A DNA stretch of 64,000 nt from SZUA-22 sp963751695 (lineage in GTDB: Bacteria > Bacteroidota > Ignavibacteria > Ignavibacteriales > Melioribacteraceae), in assembly GCA_963751695.1 (NCBI GenBank), contig CAVVVP010000001.1, positions 1 to 64,000 of the forward strand. The letters run 5' to 3'. Of the stretch, positions 46,736 to 56,631 are shown piece by piece. The notes under the pieces are model-generated. The model worked only from the letters and a program-made list of their open reading frames with translations. It searched no databases and had not been told where the DNA came from. A program made the translations under genes and the position numbers. Every line of letters begins with the position of its first letter. The first letter of the stretch is position 1.

Positions 46736-46883
46736 AATCCCCGAATACACCTATTAATTTTGTATAGTGGATTGCTAACAAATTGGTGATTTGAGAGCAA
46801 AAGTAGATTGTGATGGCAGAAAACGATTGGATTATAATAATGTTATAATGCTTTGAAAACAAACTATTTTATAAGTAAATTGC

Positions 46884-46970
46884 TGGTGCCCGAAGGGGGA
46901 CTCGAACCCCCACCCACTTAAGTGGACTAGACCCTGAACCTAGCGTGTCTACCAATTTCACCATCCGGGC
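46884..46970 (-). tRNA. tRNA-Leu (CAG)
   Basis: A class II tRNA with acceptor GCCCGGA/TTCGGGC, anticodon CAG in TTCAGGG, a variable arm CCACTTAAGTGG and T-loop TTCGAGT. Unlike the other tRNAs here it has CCA encoded at 46884-46886. It is the right boundary of the decayed island, and its 3' part may have been supplied by the element. Confidence 0.95.
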
Positions 46971-46988
46971 TCGACTTAAGATTAAAAT

Positions 46989-49289
46989 TTAATCAACAAT
47001 CTCGATAGCTTCGTGAGAATTACTATCCGTAAAGGCATACTGGTTAAAAATAACTATGGCTGTATCTCTGTCTCCATTGAAGTTTGCCGGAATATCCCTG
47101 ATGTTAATAATATCAGTAAGTTTTCCGCTGTTGCAATCTCTTGAATACAATCTAGGACTGCCCATTTCGTATATTGACTCTTTGCAAAAAGAGACAGAAA
47201 CAATATCGCCACTTTTGGGAGCTTCAAAATATTCGATGGGAATATCAAGTGAGTCGTGAAGTTCCCTCATAAATTCTCCCCAAATAGGTGCTGCAACTTT
47301 GGCTCCCTGTCCATATGCCCCTGTGAAGGATACACGAGGATCATTAAAACCAACCCATACACCAGCTGTTAGCTGAGGTGTAAATCCCATAAACCATGCA
47401 TCTTTATAATCTCCATTCGTTCCAGTTTTTCCAGCTGCTGGACGATTAAAATGGTGAATAGTTCTTATCCTTTTTGCTGTACCATCATTTACAACCGTTT
47501 CTAACATATTAGTAATTACATATGCTGCTTCTTCAGATATTGCTTCATGACTCTTAGGATAAAATGCATCCAACAGAATCCCATTATTGTCTTCAATTTT
47601 TAAAATAGCCATCGGTTGGTTGTAAATGCCGCGATTAGCAATAGTGGCGTAAACACTTGTTAGTTCAAGCGGGATCACTTCAGATGCTCCAAGCGAAATC
47701 GCGGGGAAAAGATTTAATTTTGTTTTTATCCCCATTCGGTCAGCATAACGACCGACTTGCCATAGAGGTACATGTCCTTCAATTACTAATCGAGCTGCAA
47801 CTAGATTCACTGAACTCTGAATTCCGTCTCTTAATGTTAGGAATCCACCAATATCTGTTGAATCGAAATTAGTCGGGCTCCAACCATTGTAGTCGAATGG
47901 CTGATTAAGAATTGGATATGCGGGATAAAGACCATTATCGATTGCAACTGTATAAATTATTGGTTTGAAGGAAGAACCGGGCTGTCGTTTGATCTGTGTC
48001 ACATGATTTAATCCACGACCTTTTTCAACATCTCTCCCCCCAACCATTGCTTTAATATTTCCGGATTTTGAATCTAGGACTACAAATCCAACCTCAATTG
48101 TTTGGGCAACAGTCTGGACAGAATCTACAAAAGCAACATTTTTTTTAAGTCTATTATAAACTTCTTTTTTTTCTTCAGAAGATTCTGCTGACCTGTACTC
48201 GTTTCTTCGTTTTATTGCTTTATCAAGGAGGTCATCTAAAACATCTTTATTCTTTCTCCAATCCCAGCGCTGATCAAATTGCTTTTGGATTACATCAAGC
48301 TGTTCGGTCACTACTCTATTTGCAAGTATTTGCATTCTTGTATCTAGAGTAGTCTGAATGGTTAAACCGTCTTCGTAAAGATCATAACCATAAGTATCTG
48401 AAAGCAATTCCATTTTCTGGCGAACATATTCAATATAATAAGGCGCAATGGAACTTTTAAATTTTTCTTGGGATACATCTAAATGAACTTCGATTGGAAG
48501 TTCAGAGTAGCTTCTATACTGTTCCTCTGTAATCCAGCCATCTTCAAACATTTCATGCATAACTGTATTTCTTCGCTGCAGTGAGTTGTTATATCTTCTA
48601 ACTGGATCATAGATTACTGAAGATTTCAAGAGAGCAACAAGTACCGCACCTTCCGGGATTGTTAAATCCAATACAGTTTTGTTGAAAAATATTCTTGAGG
48701 CCATCTCAATGCCGTATGCACCTCGTCCAAAGTAAGATGTATTTAAGTACATCTCAATAATTTCATTTTTCGTATAAGTTTGTTCAATTTGTACAGCAGT
48801 TATCCATTCACGAACTTTACGGGTTATGGTATCGAATATAGTTTCGTCCCTAACCTTAAGATCGTAGAGATTTTTAGCAAGTTGTTGAGTAATTGTGCTG
48901 GCGCCTTGACGTTTTCCGAAGAAAACAGTATTAATTATTCCTTTGAACAATCTTTCAAGATCAACACCCCAATGATCTCTAAAGTCTTTATCTTCTGTTG
49001 CAATAAGTGCCTCGACAATGTGTGAAGGGATACTGTCGTATCGGGTTTCGACTCGACTTTCTCTATAAAATCTACCTATCTCTTCACCATCATCAGAATA
49101 AACAATTGAAGCTAAACTTTGCTTTGGATTTTCGAGCTGCTCTAATGAAGGTAAACCACTTGTTACATTCTGAAAGAATAAAAATCCTCCAAGTACTATT
49201 AGAATTACAAGAAAGCTAAAAAATGGCCAAAATACTTTCTTGAAACTCCACTTTTTTTTCTTTTTATTATTTGCGTTTGCTTTTGCCAT
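46989..49289 (-). CDS. Penicillin-binding protein 1A (bifunctional)
   Basis: A class A PBP of 766 residues: lysine-rich cytoplasmic start, one membrane helix (about residues 20-42), a GT51 glycosyltransferase with EALIATEDKDFRDHWGVD and RQGASTITQQLAKNLY, and a transpeptidase with PGSSFKP (active Ser), SSVNLVAAR (Ser-x-Asn) and GKTGTNGDYKDAWFMG (Lys-Thr-Gly). It polymerises and crosslinks peptidoglycan in the periplasm. I chose ATG 49289 (MAKANANNKK) because it lies one base past the lpxH stop and directly before the basic tail; a longer start at 49322 would overlap lpxH. Confidence 0.94.
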   Translation of the reverse strand: MAKANANNKKKKKWSFKKVFWPFFSFLVILIVLGGFLFFQNVTSGLPSLEQLENPKQSLASIVYSDDGEEIGRFYRESRVETRYDSIPSHIVEALIATEDKDFRDHWGVDLERLFKGIINTVFFGKRQGASTITQQLAKNLYDLKVRDETIFDTITRKVREWITAVQIEQTYTKNEIIEMYLNTSYFGRGAYGIEMASRIFFNKTVLDLTIPEGAVLVALLKSSVIYDPVRRYNNSLQRRNTVMHEMFEDGWITEEQYRSYSELPIEVHLDVSQEKFKSSIAPYYIEYVRQKMELLSDTYGYDLYEDGLTIQTTLDTRMQILANRVVTEQLDVIQKQFDQRWDWRKNKDVLDDLLDKAIKRRNEYRSAESSEEKKEVYNRLKKNVAFVDSVQTVAQTIEVGFVVLDSKSGNIKAMVGGRDVEKGRGLNHVTQIKRQPGSSFKPIIYTVAIDNGLYPAYPILNQPFDYNGWSPTNFDSTDIGGFLTLRDGIQSSVNLVAARLVIEGHVPLWQVGRYADRMGIKTKLNLFPAISLGASEVIPLELTSVYATIANRGIYNQPMAILKIEDNNGILLDAFYPKSHEAISEEAAYVITNMLETVVNDGTAKRIRTIHHFNRPAAGKTGTNGDYKDAWFMGFTPQLTAGVWVGFNDPRVSFTGAYGQGAKVAAPIWGEFMRELHDSLDIPIEYFEAPKSGDIVSVSFCKESIYEMGSPRLYSRDCNSGKLTDIINIRDIPANFNGDRDTAIVIFNQYAFTDSNSHEAIEIVD

Positions 49290-49290
49290 T

Positions 49291-50016
49291 CTAAATCCAG
49301 TCCAGTACTTTGAAATTTCCATCCGTGAATTTACCGTAGCAAGGTTTATCTATCCACGTTCCAAGATTGATATAGTAACCATCATTATATTCTTTAAGTT
49401 CCCTTCTATGCGAATGTCCAAGAAGGACGTAGTCAAATCCCTGGTCTATCTTACGTTTTGCAAATTCAAACATTCCATCTTCTTCGCCGTAATTTTTGTT
49501 TCCAGTATAATTGCGGCTCGTTTTACTAGTACCACGTGCAATTTTAATTCCTAAATTCGGATGTATTAATGCATACATTTTTTGGATGAATTTATTTCTA
49601 AAGATTTTTTTCAGCACCATGTAGCCATAATCCCTTTTTACTAGTCCATCACCATGAGAGAGAAAGAATTTTCTATTCTCAAGGTCTACCTCAATGTTGC
49701 CTTCGTGCAGTTTTAATCCAATATACTTTTCAAAAAAATCACGATGCATGAAATCATGATTACCAATAATATAATGAACCTTAACTCCCGCATCAGTTAA
49801 ATCCTCCAGGGCTGTAAAAGTTCTGTGGTACCCTTTTTGAATTACTCTTTTGTATTCAAACCAATAATCGAACAAGTCACCCAAAATGAACAATTCAGCA
49901 GCATCGTTCTTGATTGAATTTAGAAACCTGACAAATTCATGTTCTCGTTTTTTCTCTTCCTCTTCCGAAAGCAATCCAAAATGAAGATCAGAGACAAAGT
50001 AATAGTTGTTTCTCAA
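49291..50016 (-). CDS. lpxH: UDP-2,3-diacylglucosamine diphosphatase (LpxH-like)
   Basis: A 241-residue calcineurin-type metallophosphoesterase. Metal-site motifs are all present: SDLHFG (residues 9-14), LGDLFDYW (near 47), GNHDF (near 87), SHGDG (near 122) and GHSHRRE (near 202). LpxH cleaves UDP-2,3-diacylglucosamine to lipid X in lipid A synthesis, which fits an outer membrane with LPS. A related phosphoesterase of other specificity cannot be excluded. It is followed directly by the PBP1A gene. Confidence 0.85.
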   Translation of the reverse strand: MRNNYYFVSDLHFGLLSEEEEKKREHEFVRFLNSIKNDAAELFILGDLFDYWFEYKRVIQKGYHRTFTALEDLTDAGVKVHYIIGNHDFMHRDFFEKYIGLKLHEGNIEVDLENRKFFLSHGDGLVKRDYGYMVLKKIFRNKFIQKMYALIHPNLGIKIARGTSKTSRNYTGNKNYGEEDGMFEFAKRKIDQGFDYVLLGHSHRRELKEYNDGYYINLGTWIDKPCYGKFTDGNFKVLDWI

Positions 50017-50100
50017 ATCGAAGAATTTTTAATTAATAATTACAAAGTTAAAACTAATTTAGATAAAAATTAAGAGCAATATTGGTCTATCGAAGTAAGG

Positions 50101-51786
50101 TTACTTCATCTTGTGATTAAAATCGGCAAGAAGCCAGTTATCAGGATCAAATTTAATTTCTAGAATTTCACTATGAAATAAAAGACTTAGAGTGGTATCA
50201 ACTGATGATAAATAATGTAGATATTTCTGCTTATTTCCATTGTTCCCAGTGATTACAATATCCAGGGGGAATTCATATTTTTCATAACCATTTTGTTTCT
50301 GTACCAGATTTATTAAAACTAATTTCGTCGAATCCGTTTGACTAATGGTTTCCCAATCATAATCAATTTCTATCTTTCCTTCACCCTTGTAAATCCATTG
50401 ATCAAAAAATATATCCAAATCTCTTCCTGATAATTCTTCAAAGATATTTTTAAAGTCTTCACTATCGGCATTAGAGTATTTGAATTCAGAATAATAATAT
50501 CTCATAGAATTGAAAAATAGCGAATCACCAATCTCTCTCCTAAGCATGTGGAGAACCCAAGCACCTTTATTATAGATCATACGCGAAAAGAGGTTTCCTT
50601 TAGAAGCAAATATTCTATCAGAATTAGGATCAACATAAAAAGAATTCATGGTGGAAATCAATGATTCTTTTCCTCTGACTTTTTCCCAATATAAAGCTTC
50701 AGAATAAGTGGAAAAACCCTCATTCAACCAAATATGTTCCCAACTTTTTGGTGTAACTGCATTCCCCCACCAATGGTGGGCTACCTCATGAATCAAGAGA
50801 TTTGAAAAAAATCCAGCTTTACTTATAAAATTAGAACCAATTGAAGTAATTGTCTGGCTTTCCATCGCACCATACTGCCAGGGTATCTGAGCTACTCCAT
50901 ACTTCTCATCAATAAATGGATATTCACCAAAAAGTTCTGAAAATATTTTAATATAAGATGGATGATCAGCGAAAGCGTATTTTGCCTCATCAACATATTC
51001 GGGAAGAACGTAATATGTAACTAACATAGAATCATTTTTACTGTTTCTATAGTGCTGTTCTATTGTGGAATATGGAGCAGAGTATATTGCGATTAGATAA
51101 GGTGCAATAGGATACCTTGTTTCCCAATTATAAGTTGAACGACTATGAAGAAATTTCCTAGAGATTAATCTTCCATTTGAGACCGAAATCATATTTGAAT
51201 CACTAGTAATTGAAATTGAGTAAGTCGCTTTATCGGAAGGTGTGTCATTACAAGGGAACCAGGTTGAAGCAAAATTAGGTTCATTTAAGGTATATAGGAC
51301 TTTATGTTTTCCTTCATTTCCAAATTCAAATGAGCCAAATCCACGGCTTTCTGGAGCACCCTCATAAGCAATAGACAAATTGAATGTATCTTTTGCAGAG
51401 GTTTTTCTTTCAAGTAAGATTTGCTTGTTTTCAAATTCATACTCACAATTATCATCATTCAAATCAACTTTAGTGATTTCAAAATTATCATAAAAATCCA
51501 ACTCTATCTTATCCCTACCCTTTTCAATAATTCCTATGATTCGAGCTTCTGCTTTAATGTATTTGTCTATCGGGAACAAATCAAATTCTAAATGATAGTT
51601 TAAGATATCAATCCCTCTATCTTTCTCAACATATATCTCCTCTTTCGACATATCTGTGTATAATCTATATCCCAAAAGTGCCCAATCAAATGTTGGTCTG
51701 AAAAAAAAATATATCACCAACACACTAATAATGATGAGTGAGGATAATAAAATCATCAAAGAAAGTATTTTATTCTTGACTTTCAA
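50101..51786 (-). CDS. M1-family zinc metallopeptidase, membrane-anchored or secreted
   Basis: A 561-residue aminopeptidase-like protein. One hydrophobic helix at residues 8-30 is a signal anchor. The M1 N-terminal beta domain precedes the thermolysin-like domain: substrate loop YGAMESQT (GAMEN with Ser for Asn, near residue 290), zinc site HEVAHHWWGN with the third ligand in NEGF 19 residues later (near 325-350), and a Tyr further on. It probably degrades peptides in the periplasm or at the cell surface. It is divergent from glgC across a 114-bp promoter region. Confidence 0.9.
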   Translation of the reverse strand: MKVKNKILSLMILLSSLIIISVLVIYFFFRPTFDWALLGYRLYTDMSKEEIYVEKDRGIDILNYHLEFDLFPIDKYIKAEARIIGIIEKGRDKIELDFYDNFEITKVDLNDDNCEYEFENKQILLERKTSAKDTFNLSIAYEGAPESRGFGSFEFGNEGKHKVLYTLNEPNFASTWFPCNDTPSDKATYSISITSDSNMISVSNGRLISRKFLHSRSTYNWETRYPIAPYLIAIYSAPYSTIEQHYRNSKNDSMLVTYYVLPEYVDEAKYAFADHPSYIKIFSELFGEYPFIDEKYGVAQIPWQYGAMESQTITSIGSNFISKAGFFSNLLIHEVAHHWWGNAVTPKSWEHIWLNEGFSTYSEALYWEKVRGKESLISTMNSFYVDPNSDRIFASKGNLFSRMIYNKGAWVLHMLRREIGDSLFFNSMRYYYSEFKYSNADSEDFKNIFEELSGRDLDIFFDQWIYKGEGKIEIDYDWETISQTDSTKLVLINLVQKQNGYEKYEFPLDIVITGNNGNKQKYLHYLSSVDTTLSLLFHSEILEIKFDPDNWLLADFNHKMK

Positions 51787-51900
51787 TTCGAGTATAATTA
51801 ATTAGCAATTAGTTCTTACAAGTTATAATAATAAGAATTTATTAACTTGTTCAATAATCGCAAGTATATTATATTATTGACAAAATAAAACGAGGCAACA

Positions 51901-53133
51901 ATGGCTTATTCTGGTTCATCACTTCTGCGAAAAACAATAACAATGATATTAGCTGGTGGTCAGGGTGAAAGATTAATGCCGCTCACACAGTTTCGATCAA
52001 AACCCTCAGTACCCTTTGGCGGAAAATATCGAATCATTGATTTTGCTCTATCCAATTGCCTTAACTCAGGTTTAAGAAAAATTTATATACTTACACAGTA
52101 CAAATCTGATTCTCTCAATCAGCATATTTATGAAGCTTGGAATATTTTCAATCCAGAATTAGGAGAATTTATATATTCAATTCCACCCCAATTGAAGCAA
52201 AGCAACAATTGGTACATGGGTACTTCTAATGCAATTTACCAAAATGCAAACTTGCTTGCTGATAAAAGTGAGTATGTATTAATTCTTGGTGGAGATCACA
52301 TTTACAAAATGGATTATCTTAAAATGCTTCAATATCATATTGATAAAAAGGCTGATCTCTCAATATCATCTCTTTTATTTTCTACTAATTTGGCTAATCA
52401 ATTTGGCGTAATTGGAATAGATGAAGATTACAGGATAAAATCGTTTCTTGAGAAACCTAAGGACCCTCCACAAGTGCCTGGCAAACCAGGTTTATCATTT
52501 GTAAATATGGGAGTTTATGTTTTTAAAACAAAAGTATTGCTGGATGTAATCAAAGAGATGGAATCGAAAAAATTAGATAATAGCGATTTTGGAAAACATG
52601 TGATTCCATACATGATTAAATCTGGCTACGATCTCTTCTCGTTTAGGTTTGAAGATGAGAATAAAAAAGAAATGCCTTATTGGGTGGATGTTGGAACTTT
52701 AGATAGCTATTATGCGGCAAGTTTAAACCTTCTAAACGTCAATCCAGACTTTAATTTATACGATGATAATTGGCCTTTAAGATCAGCGAATATTCAGTCA
52801 CCTCCAGCAAAGACTATATCTCATGAGGGAGAAAGAGTGGGTCGAGCATACAATTCGCTAATAACTGATGGTACTATAATTTCAGGAGGTCTTGTTGAGC
52901 GTTCAATTCTTGGTCCCCATGTAAGGGTAAACAGTTATACTTATATTACTGATTCAATAATTATGGATAATTGCAATATTGGTAGACACTCCAGAATTAG
53001 AAGAGCTATTTTAGATAAAAACGTAAAAGTTCCTGAAGGTACCGAAATCGGATTCGACATTGAATCTGATAAGAAAAAATTCAAGGTCACTGAAACGGGT
53101 ATTGTTGTAATTCCAAAAAATTACATCTTTTAG
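51901..53133 (+). CDS. glgC: Glucose-1-phosphate adenylyltransferase
   Basis: A 410-residue ADP-glucose pyrophosphorylase, the committing step of glycogen synthesis. It contains LAGGQGERLMPLTQFRSKP (nucleotide and allosteric region, near residue 18), FGGKYRIIDFALSNC, the catalytic Asp segment LGGDHIYKMDY (near 125), and a C-terminal left-handed beta-helix (SILGPHVRVNSYTYITDSII). GAGG precedes the ATG by five bases. No other glg gene is present here. Confidence 0.95.
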   Translation: MAYSGSSLLRKTITMILAGGQGERLMPLTQFRSKPSVPFGGKYRIIDFALSNCLNSGLRKIYILTQYKSDSLNQHIYEAWNIFNPELGEFIYSIPPQLKQSNNWYMGTSNAIYQNANLLADKSEYVLILGGDHIYKMDYLKMLQYHIDKKADLSISSLLFSTNLANQFGVIGIDEDYRIKSFLEKPKDPPQVPGKPGLSFVNMGVYVFKTKVLLDVIKEMESKKLDNSDFGKHVIPYMIKSGYDLFSFRFEDENKKEMPYWVDVGTLDSYYAASLNLLNVNPDFNLYDDNWPLRSANIQSPPAKTISHEGERVGRAYNSLITDGTIISGGLVERSILGPHVRVNSYTYITDSIIMDNCNIGRHSRIRRAILDKNVKVPEGTEIGFDIESDKKKFKVTETGIVVIPKNYIF

Positions 53134-53280
53134 CTTTAGGATTTCACTGAATCATCTTAAGTTTTTTTTGATATAGAAAGTGATAATATTTACTTCTTTG
53201 CATTTCGTACTTTTCTCAAATATCCTTTACATCTATTTTAATTATATTTGTTGTTTAATGTAATAGAGTTTGAGGTTTGA

Positions 53281-54054
53281 TTGAAAATTTTAGTTAGCAA
53301 CGATGATGGTATTGGTTCAATAGGAATATACCAGTTAGTTAAGGAATTAAAGAAGATTGGTGATGTTACTGTCGTTGCTCCGCTTACTGAGCAGAGTGCT
53401 GCGGGACACTCCATAACTATGAAGGTTCCTCTCAGGGTTCAAGAATATTTTATTGATGATAACTTTTTTGGATATTCAGTGAATGGCACACCTGCCGACT
53501 GCATTAAAATGGGAATTAAAAATATTCTTAAAGAGAAGCCTGATATTGTGGTTTCAGGGATAAATAATGGTTCCAATGCTGCAATTAATGTTATTTATAG
53601 TGGAACTGTCTCCGCCGCTCGTGAGGCTGCAATAATGGATGTACCTGCAATCGCAATTTCCATTACAGATCATCTTCCAAAACATTTTGAGTATGCTGCA
53701 AAACTGGCTTTAAAATTGTGTTTATTAGTTAGAAAGAATTCTTTAAAGGCAGGAACGTTATTAAATGTAAATGTTCCAGATCTACCTGAAAAAGAAATAA
53801 AGGGAGTTATGCTTACTCAGCAGGGATTAAGTAGGTGGGACGATTATTATGAAGAGCGAATCGACCCCTATGGAGGAAAGTATTACTGGCTCACTGGTAA
53901 CTTATATGTACAAGATCAAGATCTGCACAAAGATCAAATAGCCTTGAATAATAATTTTGCATCAATCACCCCAATTCATTTTGATCTGACAGACTATGAA
54001 ATGTACAATGAAATGAAAAGTTGGAATGTTGAAAACCTAAAGTCAATGGAATAG
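53281..54054 (+). CDS. surE: 5'/3'-nucleotidase SurE
   Basis: A 257-residue survival protein that dephosphorylates nucleoside monophosphates. Metal ligands lie in LVSNDDGI (residues 4-11), TEQSAAGHS (near 38) and VSGINNGSNAAINVIYSGTV (near 92). The start codon is TTG 53281 with GAGG five bases upstream. The 147-bp gap before it holds no gene. It is followed 10 bases later by the VWA protein. Confidence 0.95.
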   Translation: MKILVSNDDGIGSIGIYQLVKELKKIGDVTVVAPLTEQSAAGHSITMKVPLRVQEYFIDDNFFGYSVNGTPADCIKMGIKNILKEKPDIVVSGINNGSNAAINVIYSGTVSAAREAAIMDVPAIAISITDHLPKHFEYAAKLALKLCLLVRKNSLKAGTLLNVNVPDLPEKEIKGVMLTQQGLSRWDDYYEERIDPYGGKYYWLTGNLYVQDQDLHKDQIALNNNFASITPIHFDLTDYEMYNEMKSWNVENLKSME

Positions 54055-54063
54055 CACATTTAA

Positions 54064-56199
54064 ATGACTAGTCTGGATTCAATAGATCTCTCAATTAACA
54101 TAAGTTACTTTTATCTCACAATTTTTATCCTTTTGGGTATTGCATATACGGTATTTATTTATCGTTATACAATTCCAGTCATATCTCTGCTTAGTAAGTC
54201 AATTCTTGTTTTTTTAAGACTTCTTTCAGTTAGCTTAATAATTTTATTGATCTTTGAACCAAATCTTATTCTAAAATATGGAAAAGTAACTGAGCCTGTA
54301 AATCTTATATTGTTAGATAATTCCAATTCTATTGTGAATAGAGATAGCACTCAGAGAGTTGAATTAATGAAAGAGTTCATTAGGAAATATTCAAACCAAA
54401 ATTTTGGACAAAATAAATACTATTCATTTAGTTCGTCTATTGACTCAATTTCGGAGCGAGACATTTCTTTAAATTTTGAAGGTAGGCGAACTAATTATTC
54501 TCAAATTGCAGAATTTTTGCTGAACACAGATCAGCATATTGCTTCAGTAATAATTGTTAGTGATGGAATAGTAAACGATGGATCAAACTCGACCACCGAG
54601 TTCAGCAAACTAAATGTACCAATTTATACAGTTGCAATTGGAGACTCCAAGGTCGTAAGTGATCTAAAAATTCAAAAAGTAATCTATAACGATCTTTTAT
54701 ATGCAAATTCTCCAACAGAGCTTAGAGTAGTTTTATTAAATAAGTTTTTGGATGGTGAAAATGCAAATGTTTTTTTATATGAGAATTCTAAATTGATTGA
54801 GCAAAAAAATATTGTTCTAAGTCCATCCGGTTTGAATAATGTATCTTTTACATATACACCAACTAGTGATGGTCAAAAAAATATGTCAGTGAGGGTTACA
54901 AATATTGACAATGAACAAACTCATGAAAACAATAGATTTCCATTTGTTCTAAATATTCTCAAGAATAAAATCAGAGTTGCAATAATTAGTGGATCCCCTT
55001 CTGCTGATTTTAAGATCACAAAGCAAATTATTAATGAGAACGAGAAAATGGTTGCTAGTGAAATAGTTCAGATCACTAATACAAAATTTATTCCGGACGA
55101 AAATTTTGAAGGCATTCTTGATTCAGCAGATGTTCTATTTTTTATGGATTTTCCAACAAATAATTCACCAAGTGCTCTGATAGAAAATGTCCGTAAGCAA
55201 ATAGCAGAAAAAAACAAATCCTTTCTAATAATGTTCTCAGAATTAGTTGATTTTGTTAAGCTTCAGAACATGAATCTGAATCTACCTGTAAAAATATTAA
55301 ATCCGTCCAAGCTTGTTCGTCTAATTAATCCTTATATTACCTTGAGTGCCGATCCAATAATTTTTACTAATTCAGAAAATATTTCTCTTTGGCAAGATCT
55401 TCCTCCAATCTATCAAACTGCATCAAATATTCAATTTTCTCCTGGAACTTCTATTCTAGTTAAAACCAAAATTGGAAATAATCAAACAAGTATTCCCCTT
55501 ATTGCTTCCAATTTAATCGGAAGAAATAGAATTCTTGTAATAAATGGATTTGGACTTTGGAAATGGAAAATTCAAAGTAATAGTGAACTGGACTTTCTAT
55601 ATGATTCCTTCATTAACAATTCTATTAAATGGTTATATGCTGAAAAGCAAAATAGAAGATATTTTGTTTCACCGATCAAAAGTGTTTTCAGTCAGGATGA
55701 GAGTGTTGAATTCAGGGCAAGTATTTACGATGAGACCCTCTCTCCAAGATTTGATGCCGAAATAATTGTAAACATTGAAGGAGGTAACAATCTATTTCAA
55801 TGTGAGTTACAACATGTTGAAAATGGTGTCTACGAAGGTAAAATTGATATTCCGAGAGCTGGTAATTTTTCCTACAAGAGTAAAATTATCCTTGATGATA
55901 AATCAGAAGTTGGTCCTACAGGCAAGTTTATTACTTCAAGTATAAATATTGAAAATATAAACTATGTTTTAAACAAAAATTATCTTAAATTAATAAGCAA
56001 TATTACGAGCGGAAAGTCTTTTGAAGTAGATGATTTTGACGAACTATTTGATCATTTGGATCACAATCAAAGAACAAGAGTTATTAAAGAGACTTTAATT
56101 TCAGAATTTAGTATTTGGTCAAACGAATGGATACTTGGAATTATTGTGATTCTCTTTTCCATAGAGTGGTTTCTTCGTAAGCAGAAAGGATTAATATAA
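54064..56199 (+). CDS. Membrane protein with von Willebrand A-like domain
   Basis: A 711-residue protein with two N-terminal membrane helices (about residues 13-32 and 40-62) and one near the C-terminus (WILGIIVILFSIEWFL). Between them lies a VWA-like domain with a MIDAS-type start LLDNSNSI (near residue 84) and VIIVSDGIVNDG (near 165), then a long beta-rich region. The layout resembles the BatA-like or glutamine-amidotransferase-like VWA proteins common in Bacteroidota; the function is unknown. It probably faces the periplasm. Confidence 0.75.
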   Translation: MTSLDSIDLSINISYFYLTIFILLGIAYTVFIYRYTIPVISLLSKSILVFLRLLSVSLIILLIFEPNLILKYGKVTEPVNLILLDNSNSIVNRDSTQRVELMKEFIRKYSNQNFGQNKYYSFSSSIDSISERDISLNFEGRRTNYSQIAEFLLNTDQHIASVIIVSDGIVNDGSNSTTEFSKLNVPIYTVAIGDSKVVSDLKIQKVIYNDLLYANSPTELRVVLLNKFLDGENANVFLYENSKLIEQKNIVLSPSGLNNVSFTYTPTSDGQKNMSVRVTNIDNEQTHENNRFPFVLNILKNKIRVAIISGSPSADFKITKQIINENEKMVASEIVQITNTKFIPDENFEGILDSADVLFFMDFPTNNSPSALIENVRKQIAEKNKSFLIMFSELVDFVKLQNMNLNLPVKILNPSKLVRLINPYITLSADPIIFTNSENISLWQDLPPIYQTASNIQFSPGTSILVKTKIGNNQTSIPLIASNLIGRNRILVINGFGLWKWKIQSNSELDFLYDSFINNSIKWLYAEKQNRRYFVSPIKSVFSQDESVEFRASIYDETLSPRFDAEIIVNIEGGNNLFQCELQHVENGVYEGKIDIPRAGNFSYKSKIILDDKSEVGPTGKFITSSINIENINYVLNKNYLKLISNITSGKSFEVDDFDELFDHLDHNQRTRVIKETLISEFSIWSNEWILGIIVILFSIEWFLRKQKGLI

Positions 56200-56216
56200 A
56201 TAGATGGAGAGAGGTT

Positions 56217-56615
56217 ATGGAATTTATTCATTGGGACAAATCAGTAAAAGTAGATATTCCCATTATGGATGAGCAGCATAAAGAAATGGTTGATTATACC
56301 AATCGGCTTTATGAGCTAATCGAAAGTAATAAAAAAAATGAGATTAAGAAAATCCTAAAATTACTTGTTGAAAATCTAAAAACACATTTTGATACCGAAA
56401 ATCAGTTGATGGAAGATTCAAAATTGCCCAATTTTATTTCTCATAAACTTGAACACGAAAGGTTCTACAATAAGATGAATGGAATCTATTTAAATGTAAA
56501 AACTGGGAAGCAGAACTTAACAAGAGATAATCTAAAATCTGTAAAAGTCTGGTTTTTCAATCACATGGATTTCAAAGATAAAAAACTTGCTCATCATATT
56601 AAGTCCATAAACTAG
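56217..56615 (+). CDS. Bacteriohemerythrin
   Basis: A 132-residue four-helix di-iron oxygen-binding protein. All seven expected ligands can be placed: His21, His57, Glu61, His76, His80, His116 and Asp121 (DEQHKEM, HFDTE, HKLEH, HMDFKD). It may buffer or sense oxygen, in line with a facultative or microaerophilic lifestyle. It starts 17 bases after the VWA gene with GAGAGG upstream. Confidence 0.92.
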   Translation: MEFIHWDKSVKVDIPIMDEQHKEMVDYTNRLYELIESNKKNEIKKILKLLVENLKTHFDTENQLMEDSKLPNFISHKLEHERFYNKMNGIYLNVKTGKQNLTRDNLKSVKVWFFNHMDFKDKKLAHHIKSIN

Positions 56616-56631
56616 TAGATTTTTTTAGATT

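Larger units (their letters stand above)
41376..46883. mobile_element. Decayed integrative island at tRNA-Leu
   Basis: A segment of about 5.5 kb between a defective tRNA-Leu copy (left) and a complete tRNA-Leu (right). The two share 47 identical bases (41408-41454 and 46919-46965) and similarity over the whole tRNA. Inside are a serine hydrolase gene, a beta-helix/esterase gene with a T9SS signal, a palindrome of about 108 nt, and the C-terminal remnant of a tyrosine recombinase next to the intact tRNA. This is the layout left by tRNA-targeted integration followed by loss of most of the integrase, so the island is probably fixed. Confidence 0.75.

Noticed and set aside
53134..53280. Small RNA or riboswitch upstream of surE
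   Set aside because: The gap is AT-rich with no convincing hairpin or known aptamer pattern.
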